Below, piece by piece: positions 8,669 to 17,392 of a stretch of 64,000 nucleotides of DNA. The notes beneath the pieces were generated by a model. That model worked only from the letters and a program-made list of their open reading frames with translations. It was not told where the DNA came from and did no database searches. Origin of the DNA: Bacteroides intestinalis DSM 17393 (lineage in GTDB: Bacteria; Bacteroidota; Bacteroidia; Bacteroidales; Bacteroidaceae). The stretch is taken from contig NZ_ABJL02000008.1 in the NCBI RefSeq assembly GCF_000172175.1, forward strand, positions 248,001-312,000. Direction: 5' to 3'. Within the stretch, counting starts at the first letter, position 1, and each line of letters starts with the position of its first letter. A program made the position numbers and the translations under genes.

Positions 8669-9820
8669 CAACGCTTTTTTGTATAAATCCAGAATAATCT
8701 CCTTCGTCACCTCGCGAGGATTACCCGGTGTACAAACATCGGCAATAGCAGCCGTAGCCAGCTTGTCGAGATCGCTTTCCTTAATACCTAATTCAGAAAG
8801 GTGTTGCGGAATACCTACTCTTACTGACAGCGCTCTCACTGCATCTACGGCAGCACGTGCAGCTTCTTCCTGGCTCATACCTTCTTTATATACTTTCATC
8901 GCCTTAGCAATTTCCACATACTTATCAAGTGCAGCAGGAGCATTAAATTCCATAATGATAGGCAGCAACAACGCATTAGCCACACCGTGAGGTATATCAA
9001 AAATAGCACCCAATGGATGTGCCATACCATGAACAACGCCCAAACCTACATTAGAGAATGCCATACCTGCAATATATTGCGCTACCGCCATACCATTACG
9101 TGCCTCTGCATTTGTCGGCTCAAACACGGCCGTTTCCAAATAACGGGTAATCATTTCGATAGCTTTAATTTCAAACATATCGCTCATTTCCCATGCTCCC
9201 TTAGTAATCAGACCTTCAATAGCATGTGTCAATGCATCCAATCCCGTAGAGGCGGTCAGCCCTTTAGGCAAAGTGTACATCAATTCGGCATCTACAATGG
9301 CGATGGCAGGAATATCATTCGGATCTACACATACCATCTTCTTTTCATTCACTTCGTCGGTAATCACGTAGTTGATAGTCACTTCGGCAGCCGTTCCTGC
9401 TGTAGTAGGCAGAGCAATGATAGGCACGGATTTCTTCTGAGTCGGCGCCACTCCTTCCAGAGAAACCACATCACTGAATTCCGGGTTATTAGTGATAATG
9501 CCGATAGCTTTTGATGTATCGATGGAAGAACCACCACCAATAGCCAGAATAAAATCGGCACCGGATTCTGCAAACGCTTTCACACCTGCATTTACATTAC
9601 TAACCGTAGGATTTGGTTTAATATCGCTGAATACAACATAGGGTATGCCTGCCTTATCCAGTACGGAAAGCACCTTGTCAGCTACACCAAATTTAATCAG
9701 ATCTTTGTCGGTAGATACAAAGGCTTTTTTCAAGCCGAGACGTTTAATTTCCTGTGGGAGCACTTCGCGGGCACCCGGTCCGAAGTAGGATACTTCGTTC
9801 AAGACGAATCTGTTAATCAT
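8666..9820 (-). CDS. fucO: Iron-dependent alcohol dehydrogenase, lactaldehyde reductase-like
   Basis: From the ATG at 9820 the protein is 384 residues, the normal length for the group III iron-containing alcohol dehydrogenases. It shows the nucleotide-binding GGGSSIDTSKAIG, the metal-binding THAIEG region and HGMAHPLGAIFDIPHG. Overall it resembles FucO, which reduces L-lactaldehyde to 1,2-propanediol with NADH during fucose or rhamnose fermentation; another alcohol or diol dehydrogenase of the family is possible. A frame extension to 9973 reads through the promoter and is rejected. No fucose or rhamnose genes are adjacent. Confidence 0.85.
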   Translation of the reverse strand: MINRFVLNEVSYFGPGAREVLPQEIKRLGLKKAFVSTDKDLIKFGVADKVLSVLDKAGIPYVVFSDIKPNPTVSNVNAGVKAFAESGADFILAIGGGSSIDTSKAIGIITNNPEFSDVVSLEGVAPTQKKSVPIIALPTTAGTAAEVTINYVITDEVNEKKMVCVDPNDIPAIAIVDAELMYTLPKGLTASTGLDALTHAIEGLITKGAWEMSDMFEIKAIEMITRYLETAVFEPTNAEARNGMAVAQYIAGMAFSNVGLGVVHGMAHPLGAIFDIPHGVANALLLPIIMEFNAPAALDKYVEIAKAMKVYKEGMSQEEAARAAVDAVRALSVRVGIPQHLSELGIKESDLDKLATAAIADVCTPGNPREVTKEIILDLYKKAL

Positions 9821-9895
9821 AATACGATAATTTAAGTTCCGCAGTGTCATTTTGAGATTGAGTGTGCGGAAGGTTGATACTTCATTTTGTTCCGA

Positions 9896-9903
9896 CAAAA
9901 TTA
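9896..9903 (-). promoter_or_regulatory. Candidate promoter of the fucO-like gene
   Basis: The minus strand reads TAATTTTG (TAnnTTTG). A TTTG at 9926-9929 lies 22 bp upstream, close to the expected -33 spacing. The predicted leader is about 70 nt. Confidence 0.5.
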
Positions 9904-10032
9904 AGAAATATAGAGGAGGAAGGGACAAAAGATTCTGATTTTTATAGTGTGCGGAATGCTTTTTAGTAATCATAAAAAAATAAGTTCTTCATTTAAATGG
10001 CAGCAAATCATTGAAAGATAAAGCAAACATGC

Positions 10033-10040
10033 TATATTTG
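10033..10040 (+). promoter_or_regulatory. Promoter of the toxin-antitoxin locus
   Basis: TATATTTG matches TAnnTTTG. A TTG at 10011-10013 is 19 bp upstream and could serve as the -33 element. The next bases contain an AACGAT repeat that could be an autoregulatory site. Confidence 0.55.
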
Positions 10041-10075
10041 TACTATCATTGAAACGATTATTAAAAACGATAGAT

Positions 10076-10360
10076 ATGGGAAAGAAAGAGACCAAAAAAT
10101 ATTCTGATATTCCAGTGCAACAAACGAACGCTTCCGAACCGTCAGGTATCTACGGAGATATAAATGCGATGAAGGTTCAATTGGTCAATCGTATAATGCG
10201 TATAGACGAACCGGAAGAATTAAATTCTGTATTGGAGTTTGTGAAAGAACGCATTGCACAAAAAGATAAATTTGAACAGGAATGGGAACAGGGACTAACC
10301 GTTGAGGATTTCCGCATACAGTGTAAACGCAAATTAAAAGAAATGTATGCTCGCAACTAA
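10076..10360 (+). CDS. Putative antitoxin of a RelE-like toxin-antitoxin pair
   Basis: From the ATG at 10076 this is a 94-residue acidic/basic mixed protein (MGKKETKKYSDIPVQQ). The C-terminal half is predicted helical and charged (LNSVLEFVKERIAQKD). I do not recognise a named family. The antitoxin call rests on its position directly upstream of, and overlapping by 14 bp, a toxin-like reading frame. An in-frame ATG nine codons earlier (10049) lies closer to the promoter and cannot be excluded. Confidence 0.6.
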   Translation: MGKKETKKYSDIPVQQTNASEPSGIYGDINAMKVQLVNRIMRIDEPEELNSVLEFVKERIAQKDKFEQEWEQGLTVEDFRIQCKRKLKEMYARN

Positions 10361-10690
10361 AATCCTTATACACCCTTCTGTTTCAGATTTTTAGAGGAAC
10401 TTCCTAATATCCTGATAACTGAAGGCTATCTGAATATTTATGAAAATGCAGAACTACTTGTAGACGAAATTATCGATTTTATTCAGGAAATTCCAACAGC
10501 AGTTCATTACCACCTCAGCCCTTCAGCCGAAAGCCATTTTTCCCGTTACGGAGAAAATATACAATACACTTTTTTCAAAAGAAGCAAGTCACCTCGTACA
10601 ACATGGTATATCTTTTTCATTAAACAAGACGAACGTATTCTGGTTAAGTATATAACAAACAATCACAAGGAAGGACAATACATACGTTAA
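10347..10690 (+). pseudogene. RelE/HigB-like toxin gene broken by a one-base frameshift
   Basis: An ATG at 10347 overlaps the antitoxin gene and reads MLATKILIHPSVSDF before a TAG stop. One frame over, translation continues as LEELPNILITEGYLNIYENA and stays open to the TAA at 10690, with toxin-like features (ESHFSRYGENIQYTFFKRS and a C-terminal ILVKYITNNHKEGQYIR). The join lies at a run of five T; six T would give one continuous 114-residue frame. Length and fold pattern fit the RelE/HigB toxin superfamily. Whether this is a true mutation, a population variant or a sequencing error cannot be told from the sequence. Confidence 0.7.
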
Positions 10691-10703
10691 GATTTGCTCG
10701 TCA

Positions 10704-12857
10704 CTATTTAAACCTCGACCTATCCACTTCCTCCCTCTTCTTCTCCCTGTATCCTCCGAATTTATACGTAAACGACACCCCGATTTCCCTGAAACAAGTA
10801 TAATCATTCGTCACGTTCTGCGTACCAAAACGGATGCGTGGTTTTATCTGTCCCGTCTCAAAGATATCATTGCAATAAAGATTCAGAACAGCCTTTCCTT
10901 TGGCAAAGCCATACCGCAAAGCAGCATTTACATACCCTGAAGACGGTAAATCATAAATTCCCTGAGTCGCTTTACTACGAGCCATTCCCGTCAGTGTCAG
11001 TTTCAGATCAGGCTTCTTAGAAAGAGTGAAAGTATTTGTCAGTACGGCAATACCATAACAAATATTCCGGTTGAAAGGAATATCCCAGAAATCCTCATCT
11101 TTCTCATGATGCCATACACCAATCAAAGTTAAACGAGAATTTAACAATTGCTTTATATCAAATGGTATAGAAGCCTGTAATCCTGCTTGTTGCTGGTAAT
11201 TAAAATTCAAATGCTTATAGATCTCCACCAGACGTTCGGAGGATTGATAAAGAGTCTGGACTGAGTAATCTTTCGTATGATTAAACCATGCACTGAAGAT
11301 GTATTTACTCTTCAAAATATGTGTCAACTGAAGTTGATATTCCTGAGCCGGTTTCAGGAACGGGTTCCCATGTATTTCAGAATATCCACCGCCCAGATAA
11401 GAAATAGCATCCTGTACCGCCCAATAATCAGGATAATCTTTATCACTGCTCAAAGCCAATTGCCAAACATAGCCGGGGGCGGGCATATAACTCAGGTTAA
11501 TGGTAGGATACCAATCCCATTGATTCCATACCGGTGTCTTATAATGCTCCACGGCAAGCGAAGCATCCAGGGAAAGTTTATCACCAAAACTTTTATTGAA
11601 ACCCGCATAGAAGTTCAGAGTTTGTTCGCGACGGCGGGATTGCATATTATCGGGAATACCTGTGCTTACACCTGCCTTTGTTCCCACACCCTTCTCCGTA
11701 TCATAATAATATTGATAACTGTGGTCGATACTGGTAGTATAAACGGCACCATAATTCAATCCCCATCCACGCCCCAGATTATGCTCCTGGGCAAGGAAGA
11801 ATTTCCAGCGATTGATGCGCTGACAGTCTTCAGTATAAAAGGCCAGCTCTTCACCTTGCATGCTGCTATGCAATAACTGATCGGATGGAGAACGGTAATA
11901 AGTCAATTCAGCACCAGCTTTCAGTCCGAAAGGTGTACGGTAATCCAGACGCCCATTGTGCAGCCAATCGGTACTGCTGCTACGGGTGTTGGACTGCTGC
12001 GTACCGTAAATATCCATCAGACTGTGGTAAGTCGAATAACTTCCATTATAAACAAAACTCAGCTGATGATCCTTGGCAATATTGTAATCCGCCCCTACCC
12101 GGAAACTATGGGTATGTGAACGGCTCCGGCCCATCTCATCGGTTGTGATGTGATGAACCGAACCGTCCGCCAGAGAGTGCATAGCTTCTTTATCGGTTAA
12201 AGAATATCCCCGTCCGTGGTTGTGTGAGTAAAGAAAATCTGCTGAGAATTTATTTCCATTATAGATCAGGCTGGCACGTTCGTTGAAGCCCTCGTAATGT
12301 TTCTGATTATATTTGCCATAAAGCTCTCCCTGCCAGGAAGACGGGCCTCCGGTGCTTTGTTTCAGTGTGATATTGATAAGTGCACCCCGCACCTGATAGC
12401 GTGCCGGAGCATTGTACATCACTTCCGCCTTCTCAATGCGACTGGAGGGGATACTTTTCAGCAAAGAATAAAGCTGTTCGGTACTCATGGTGGTAACTTT
12501 ACCATCCAGTATTACAGTTACCCCCTGCCCTGCCAACATCAACCCGCCATTCATCTCGGTTACGCCCGGCAGTTCCTTCACAGCGTCATAAGCATTATCT
12601 ACGGGTAGATTACCGATAAGGCGCGGAAGATCGTACACCAGTTTACCTTGCTCCGCTTTCACGATGGGACGTTGCCCGGTAATCATTACTTCAGGAAGAG
12701 ATTGATAAAGACTGTCCAGCTGCTTGTCTTGTGTTATAATACTGTCCGCGCTGAGCGTCCGTTCGCTCTCTACATCCGTACTCTTTGTTATTTCCTGAGC
12801 GGAAACTCCTGCACTCAATGCACATAGCATCAGGGAAAGATAGTAATAAGACTTCAT
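10704..12857 (-). CDS. TonB-dependent-receptor-like outer-membrane barrel protein
   Basis: From the ATG at 12857 the protein has a signal peptide (MKSYYYLSLMLCALSAGVSA). A plug-like domain follows (EVMITGQRPIVKAEQGKLVYD ... GVTVILDGKVTTMSTEQLYSL), then a long beta-barrel with alternating aromatic strands, as in the OMP_b-brl_3/FrpB-like family. The usual N-terminal carboxypeptidase-like domain of SusC-type proteins is absent. At about 717 residues it is shorter than SusC. It is divergent from a two-component system and shares a 377-bp control region containing two repeat arrays, so regulation by that system is likely. The ligand is unknown. Confidence 0.85.
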   Translation of the reverse strand: MKSYYYLSLMLCALSAGVSAQEITKSTDVESERTLSADSIITQDKQLDSLYQSLPEVMITGQRPIVKAEQGKLVYDLPRLIGNLPVDNAYDAVKELPGVTEMNGGLMLAGQGVTVILDGKVTTMSTEQLYSLLKSIPSSRIEKAEVMYNAPARYQVRGALINITLKQSTGGPSSWQGELYGKYNQKHYEGFNERASLIYNGNKFSADFLYSHNHGRGYSLTDKEAMHSLADGSVHHITTDEMGRSRSHTHSFRVGADYNIAKDHQLSFVYNGSYSTYHSLMDIYGTQQSNTRSSSTDWLHNGRLDYRTPFGLKAGAELTYYRSPSDQLLHSSMQGEELAFYTEDCQRINRWKFFLAQEHNLGRGWGLNYGAVYTTSIDHSYQYYYDTEKGVGTKAGVSTGIPDNMQSRRREQTLNFYAGFNKSFGDKLSLDASLAVEHYKTPVWNQWDWYPTINLSYMPAPGYVWQLALSSDKDYPDYWAVQDAISYLGGGYSEIHGNPFLKPAQEYQLQLTHILKSKYIFSAWFNHTKDYSVQTLYQSSERLVEIYKHLNFNYQQQAGLQASIPFDIKQLLNSRLTLIGVWHHEKDEDFWDIPFNRNICYGIAVLTNTFTLSKKPDLKLTLTGMARSKATQGIYDLPSSGYVNAALRYGFAKGKAVLNLYCNDIFETGQIKPRIRFGTQNVTNDYTCFREIGVSFTYKFGGYREKKREEVDRSRFK

Positions 12858-12904
12858 GTTCATTTGTTTTAGATACGACATAAATGTGTTCAGACTTAGA
12901 GATG

Positions 12905-13000
12905 ATTGGGTGTCAACCTTGGTTGACAGGTCGATTAAGCTTGGTTGACAGATCCATTAACCTTAGTTGACAGGCCGGTTAACCAAGGTTGACACCCAAT
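12905..13000. repeat. 22-bp tandem repeat array inside 18-bp perfect inverted repeats
   Basis: Four consecutive units begin at 12917, 12939, 12961 and 12983, an exact 22-bp period. Each has a GTTGACA core, and the first three end in TTAA. The array is bounded by an 18-bp perfect inverted repeat (12905-12922, ATTGGGTGTCAACCTTGG, and 12983-13000). Two helical turns per unit places every core on the same DNA face, as in multi-site regulator binding. It lies 48-143 bp upstream of the barrel-protein ATG and upstream of the two-component genes on the other side. Confidence 0.8.
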
Positions 13001-13116
13001 TATGCAAGGGACTGCACAAGATTCTCCCTATACCTTTTGCAAAAGATGCCTTGTGCAAAAACGAATCATCCCTTAAGCTCTTGCACTGCAAAGTACGGTG
13101 AAATCTTCCGGACTTT

Positions 13117-13178
13117 GTGTTATCTGGAACTTACGTAGTCTTATCTAGTGTTATCTGAAGTGTTATTTAGTCTTACCG
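13117..13178. promoter_or_regulatory. Six helically phased GTSTTATCT sites
   Basis: Copies of GTGTTATCT or GTCTTATCT, some degenerate, start at 13117, 13128, 13138, 13148, 13160 and 13170. The spacing is 10-12 bp, about one helical turn. OmpR-family regulators bind direct repeats with this spacing, and an OmpR-type regulator gene lies 1.8 kb downstream in the same operon. The array ends 27 bp before the -7 box of the kinase gene. Confidence 0.65.
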
Positions 13179-13204
13179 TCCATACATGTACCGGTTATCT
13201 TTCC

Positions 13205-13212
13205 TATCTTTG
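13205..13212 (+). promoter_or_regulatory. Candidate -7 box of the two-component operon
   Basis: TATCTTTG matches TAnnTTTG, 23 bp before the kinase ATG at 13235. No good -33 box is present, which fits a promoter that needs an activator bound to the phased sites just upstream. Confidence 0.55.
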
Positions 13213-13234
13213 TCCATATAAATACAAGAGCTAC

Positions 13235-14872
13235 ATGAAACTGCCATTCAGACCTATTGCCATATTAGTCATAATCTCTCTGCTGGGTATCTTTATTTAC
13301 CAGGCATACTGGATCACGGGGCTATACAAAACGATGAAGCACGAACTGGAACAAAGCATCGTAGAGGCCATGCGCATGAGTGATTATAATGAGATGATGC
13401 TGCGTGTAAAGGAGATGCAAAAAGAAAATAAAGCCCACGGTTCCGTAGAGGTTTCAGCAGGATACAATTCCGATTCCGGAAAATCATTTGTCCGCAGCAG
13501 TACAACTGTTAACCAAACAGACAGTGCCGGAAGTCGTTCACTTTTAAAAGAAGGTATCCCTATGAAGTATGACAGTGTATCAGTAAGTTATCCGAATGAC
13601 TCGACAAGAGATATCCTTTTCACACGAGGACAGGAAGGCACAAATATTTCAGTCTGGGCAGAAAGAGATTCAGTAAAAGAGGTCCTGGAAGATACAGTGA
13701 TTAATGAGGATGAACCTCAGGCTTCTTTAAGAGCCGAAGGTGGAATAGACATGATGCTGCGTGACCAAAGCAGTATGGTGGAACTTGCCACTTTCATCCA
13801 GCGTGGAATGCACTCGGGACTGGATATTTTTATAGAACCTGATATAGCCGTTTATGACAGTCTGCTCAATACCTATCTGCAAGAACGGGGGCTTAAACTT
13901 CCCTACCGATTGGAACGTCTTCATTCCGGTGCCGATCCGGACTCAACGCTGGTTTACACTGATACGCTTGCCATTGTCGGGACTCCCGGATACATGCCCA
14001 GTGAAAAAGCAAAACAATATAATTATGCTTTCGACATTCACTCCAATCAAAGTTACCGCCTCACAATAGAACCTATTTATAAGATTGTATTGCGACAGAT
14101 GAGCGGTATTCTTACTACATCATTCGTTATTCTTATTATATTAGGTTTCTCCTTCTGGTTTCTTATCCGCACCATTTTGCGGCAGAAAACACTGGAAGAG
14201 ATGAAGAGCGACTTTACCAACAATATCACCCACGAACTGAAAACACCTATTGCCGTGGCGTACGCCGCCAACGATGCTTTGCTTAATTTTAATCTGGCAG
14301 AAGACAAGCAACAACGGGATAAGTATCTGGGTATCTGCCAGGAACAGTTACAGCGATTAAGCGGACTGGTGGAACAAATTCTCTCCATGAGTATGGAACG
14401 CCGTAAAACCTTCCGTCTGCATCCGGAGGCGCTCAGTTTGCACGATCTGTTCCCGGCACTCATCGAACAGCATAAACTGAAAGCAGGTAAGCCTGTAGAA
14501 ATCAATCTCGACATTGCACCGGAAGACCTGACAATCATTGCCGACCGTACACACTTCAGTAATATTCTGAGTAACCTGATAGATAATGCCATCAAATACT
14601 CTCCGGATAAAGCCGACATAATGATCTGTTGCCGGAAAAAGGAAACGGAACAAGTGGAAATCTCGGTTACAGACCACGGTATTGGTATCCCTACGGATAA
14701 ACAGCCTCACATTTTCGATAAATTCTACCGGGTTCCGACAGGAAATATCCACAATACCAAAGGCTACGGGCTGGGGCTTTTCTACGTAAAGACAATGGTA
14801 GAAAAGCACGGTGGAATTGTAACTGTACGAAGTGAAGCGGGAAAAGGAAGTACTTTTACAATAAGAATCTGA
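13235..14872 (+). CDS. Sensor histidine kinase (periplasmic sensor)
   Basis: Starting at the ATG at 13235 (MKLPFRPIAILVIISLLG), the protein is 545 residues. A first membrane helix is followed by about 270 periplasmic residues without a recognised fold, a second helix (TTSFVILIILGFSFWFLI), and a HisKA domain with the H-box NITHELKTPIAVA. The ATPase domain has the N-box LSNLIDNAIKYSP, G1 DHGIGIPTD and G2 GYGLGLFYVK. The frame extends upstream to 13148, but that would start inside the repeat array and add a segment before the membrane helix. The response regulator follows 55 bp downstream. Confidence 0.93.
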   Translation: MKLPFRPIAILVIISLLGIFIYQAYWITGLYKTMKHELEQSIVEAMRMSDYNEMMLRVKEMQKENKAHGSVEVSAGYNSDSGKSFVRSSTTVNQTDSAGSRSLLKEGIPMKYDSVSVSYPNDSTRDILFTRGQEGTNISVWAERDSVKEVLEDTVINEDEPQASLRAEGGIDMMLRDQSSMVELATFIQRGMHSGLDIFIEPDIAVYDSLLNTYLQERGLKLPYRLERLHSGADPDSTLVYTDTLAIVGTPGYMPSEKAKQYNYAFDIHSNQSYRLTIEPIYKIVLRQMSGILTTSFVILIILGFSFWFLIRTILRQKTLEEMKSDFTNNITHELKTPIAVAYAANDALLNFNLAEDKQQRDKYLGICQEQLQRLSGLVEQILSMSMERRKTFRLHPEALSLHDLFPALIEQHKLKAGKPVEINLDIAPEDLTIIADRTHFSNILSNLIDNAIKYSPDKADIMICCRKKETEQVEISVTDHGIGIPTDKQPHIFDKFYRVPTGNIHNTKGYGLGLFYVKTMVEKHGGIVTVRSEAGKGSTFTIRI

Positions 14873-14927
14873 ATAACGTTGCTTGTTATGATGCATTACA
14901 TTGCTTGTTATAAAAAAGAATCAAGAT

Positions 14928-15623
14928 ATGGACAAAATCAAGGTACTGCTGGTTGAGGATGAACAAACCCTCGCCATGATTATCAAAGATACACTAGAAG
15001 GCCAGAACTTCATCATCCATACTGCTGCCGATGGCGAGGAAGGTCTGCGTATGTTCTTCGACTTACGCCCTGATGTACTGGTAGCAGATGTTATGATGCC
15101 CCGTATGGATGGTTTTGAAATGGTACGCCACATCCGCCAAACCGACAAACGAACTCCGGTACTTTTTCTCACCGCCCGTTCTTCCATCAACGATGTGGTG
15201 GAAGGCTTTGAACTCGGAGCCAACGACTATCTGAAAAAGCCTTTCGGCATGCAGGAACTTATCGTGCGCATTAAAGCGCTGGTAGGCAAAGCATTTACAT
15301 TTAAAGAGGAACCGAAGAAAGAAGAAACTTGTTTCAAGATAGGCGATTACCATTTCAACTCTGTCACACAGATATTGTCCCATACCGGAATAGAGCAGGA
15401 ACTCTCCCACCGCGAGGCCGAAATACTGAAGCGCCTGTGCGAAAACCGTAATCAGGTAGTGAATACCCAGAATATCCTGCTTGATCTTTGGGGGGACGAC
15501 AGCTTCTTCAATTCACGCAGCCTGCACGTGTTCATCACTAAATTACGGCATAAACTTTCCAAGGACGAACGTATCCGCATTGTCAATGTCCGAGGCATCG
15601 GATACAAACTTATCATCAACTGA
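14928..15623 (+). CDS. OmpR-family response regulator
   Basis: From the ATG at 14928 the protein is 231 residues. The receiver domain has the acidic pocket (VEDEQ), phospho-acceptor Asp54 (VADVMMPRMDG), Thr in FLTAR and Lys in YLKKPF. A linker leads to a winged-helix Trans_reg_C domain (LSHREAEILKRLCENRNQVV ... LHVFITKLRHKL ... RGIGYKL). It is the partner of the kinase at 13235. The upstream in-frame ATG at 14901 falls within a direct repeat (TTGCTTGTTAT at 14879 and 14901) and adds nine residues with no family match, so it is not preferred. Confidence 0.93.
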   Translation: MDKIKVLLVEDEQTLAMIIKDTLEGQNFIIHTAADGEEGLRMFFDLRPDVLVADVMMPRMDGFEMVRHIRQTDKRTPVLFLTARSSINDVVEGFELGANDYLKKPFGMQELIVRIKALVGKAFTFKEEPKKEETCFKIGDYHFNSVTQILSHTGIEQELSHREAEILKRLCENRNQVVNTQNILLDLWGDDSFFNSRSLHVFITKLRHKLSKDERIRIVNVRGIGYKLIIN

Positions 15624-15646
15624 AACTTCTGTTACGGAAATAAGAA

Positions 15647-15681
15647 AACGGGCTGCATTTCTACACGAGATACAGCCCGTT
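15647..15681 (+). terminator. Hairpin terminator after the two-component operon
   Basis: AACGGGCTGCATTTCT pairs with GAGATACAGCCCGTT across a four-base loop, 24 bp after the regulator stop codon. It is followed by a T-rich stretch (TCATTTACTGG). Confidence 0.75.
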
Positions 15682-15867
15682 CATTTACTGGTTAGAGAGG
15701 AACAAAATAGATTGCTTATCTACTAATTCAATTATTTACACCTCAAAGATAATAACTATTTCCAAATAACCGTATACAATATACAACTTTTATTTTAATA
15801 AATGCTATATATTTCCATAATTCATACTTATTTCATATATTCGCCATTAAATAAAGGCTATTAAGTA

Positions 15868-16413
15868 ATGAAATATATAGAACTAATCATACTTTTCTGT
15901 CTTTTCTCCTTCCGGGTAAATGCTCAGAATGAAATACCTGCTGACAGCGTGCGTAGTATGAATATGCCGGAAACAAAGGATTTTGATGGTTTTCTTCTGG
16001 ATATGAATTTAATGAAGATGGCAGCTCCCCAAGTGCCTAAAATGAAATTGGAAATTCCGGATGCCAGCAAAGATTATAGTTTCTTATTTCGCCTAGACCC
16101 GAACATAACCTACTCTCAAGGCTACTCACACCTGTTTAGCTTGGATAGTTCCACCCTATACAGTATGAATCCTTTCGGATTGACAGGTTTTGGTTCATCT
16201 CCTCAAAACCTGCAGATGGGAAGCTTCCGACTGAAGAATGGCATGCGTATCAATACCTATGGAGAATACAACAAGGACGGATGGAAAGTTCCAAATCCTT
16301 CTGCTTTACCGTGGGAACGGAATAATTTTAAAGGCGCTTTTGAACTGAAATCAGCGAATGGATCATTCGGCATAAGAATCGAAGTGCAACAAGGAAGAAC
16401 AGCACCTTATTAA
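15868..16413 (+). CDS. Secreted protein of unknown function
   Basis: This 181-residue protein has a signal peptide (MKYIELIILFCLFSFRVNAQ) and a soluble mature part rich in Met, Asn and aromatic residues (FLLDMNLMKMAAPQVPKMK, MNPFGLTGFGSSPQNLQMG). The C-terminal half has short alternating strands (FRLKNGMRINTYGEYNKDG), which suggests a small beta domain. I do not recognise the family with confidence. It starts 8 bp upstream of the RmlD-like gene, so the two are probably co-transcribed. Confidence 0.75.
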   Translation: MKYIELIILFCLFSFRVNAQNEIPADSVRSMNMPETKDFDGFLLDMNLMKMAAPQVPKMKLEIPDASKDYSFLFRLDPNITYSQGYSHLFSLDSSTLYSMNPFGLTGFGSSPQNLQMGSFRLKNGMRINTYGEYNKDGWKVPNPSALPWERNNFKGAFELKSANGSFGIRIEVQQGRTAPY

Positions 16414-16420
16414 AGAAGAT

Positions 16421-17326
16421 ATGAATATGAAGAAAAAAATCTTGGTTATAGGCGCCAACGGGTTTACAGGACGCCGGATATTAAATGATTTGTCGCGCAA
16501 CGACGAATACATTGTAACGGGCTGTTCCCTGCATGATGACATTGCTCCCGGTTCTGGAAATTATCGTTTTATCAGTGCAGACATCTGCCAGATGGGAGAA
16601 CAAAGTGCACTGTTCAGGGAAGTACGCCCTAATGTAGTGATCAACACTTCTGCCTTATCTGTTCCTGATTATTGCGAAGCTCACCATGAGGAAGCGGATA
16701 GTATCAACGTCAATGCTGTAGGACAATTGGCATTCCGGTGTGAAGCATCCGCTGCACGCCTTATCCATCTTTCTACCGACTTTGTATTCAATGGAGATAC
16801 AACGCAGCTTTATACGGAAGTAGATACGCCTGATCCAGTCAACTATTATGGTGTTACCAAGCTGAAAGGTGAAAAACGGGCAGCTGAGTTATGTAGTAAT
16901 TACGCCATTGCCCGTGTAGCAGTAGTCTATGGCGCTGCCTTACCGGGACAACATGGAAATGTACTACAATTGGTTGCCGACCGTTTAAGAAACAACGAAG
17001 AAATACGAGTCGTTTCCGACCAATGGCGTACAGCAACTTATGTAGGAGATGTCTCGCAAGGAATAGAGAAGCTGATAAACTATCCTAATAATGGCATCTT
17101 CCATATCTGTGGCTCAGAATGTCTGACAATAGCTGATATTGCCTACCACGTAGCAGATATCCTGAACCTGGACTATTCCTTAATTCTGCCAGTCACCACC
17201 AAGCAAATGGAAGAGGCAACTCCCCGCCCCCGTTTCAGTGGATTGAGCATAGAAAAAGCACGCAGGGAATTAGGATACCAGCCACACACTCTGGAAGAAG
17301 GGATAAGACTCATGTTTAGTGTTTAG
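16421..17326 (+). CDS. RmlD-like NAD(P)-dependent sugar reductase (extended SDR)
   Basis: The 301-residue protein has an N-terminal Rossmann motif (ILVIGANGFTGRRILNDL), the active-site region VNYYGVTKLKGEKRAAEL (Y-x-x-x-K) and the LSTDFVFNGD strand typical of dTDP-4-dehydrorhamnose reductases. The rest of the rhamnose pathway is not adjacent, so the substrate is uncertain; it may be a stand-alone NAD-dependent epimerase/reductase. The final codons (MFSV and the TAG stop) lie inside the inverted repeat at 17314-17392, so the repeat supplies the C-terminus. Confidence 0.85.
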   Translation: MNMKKKILVIGANGFTGRRILNDLSRNDEYIVTGCSLHDDIAPGSGNYRFISADICQMGEQSALFREVRPNVVINTSALSVPDYCEAHHEEADSINVNAVGQLAFRCEASAARLIHLSTDFVFNGDTTQLYTEVDTPDPVNYYGVTKLKGEKRAAELCSNYAIARVAVVYGAALPGQHGNVLQLVADRLRNNEEIRVVSDQWRTATYVGDVSQGIEKLINYPNNGIFHICGSECLTIADIAYHVADILNLDYSLILPVTTKQMEEATPRPRFSGLSIEKARRELGYQPHTLEEGIRLMFSV

Positions 17327-17392
17327 TGATGAGTGATTAGCCAAGTTTGTATAACATTCCAACTACTAATCACTCACCACTAATCACTAAAC
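17314..17392. repeat. 27-bp inverted repeat of TAATCACT words spanning both convergent stop codons
   Basis: The left arm (17314-17340) and right arm (17366-17392) are complementary at 25 of 27 positions, with a 25-bp loop. Each arm is built of GTGATTAG/CTAATCAC words. The left arm contains the stop of the RmlD-like gene (17324-17326) and the right arm the stop of the helicase gene (17380-17382). It could terminate both genes, although no T run is present. Confidence 0.8.

Noticed and set aside
9821..9973. Extension of the fucO-like frame upstream of 9820
   Set aside because: It runs through the promoter box and adds residues without family match; the 384-residue product is the normal length.
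12917..13002. The 22-bp tandem array as a CRISPR
   Set aside because: There are no unique spacers: units abut each other, and no cas genes are nearby.
14879..14911. Direct repeat TTGCTTGTTAT, twice, 22 bp apart between kinase and regulator genes
   Set aside because: Only two short copies, which is weak against chance; possibly a remnant or binding site, but not listed as a finding.
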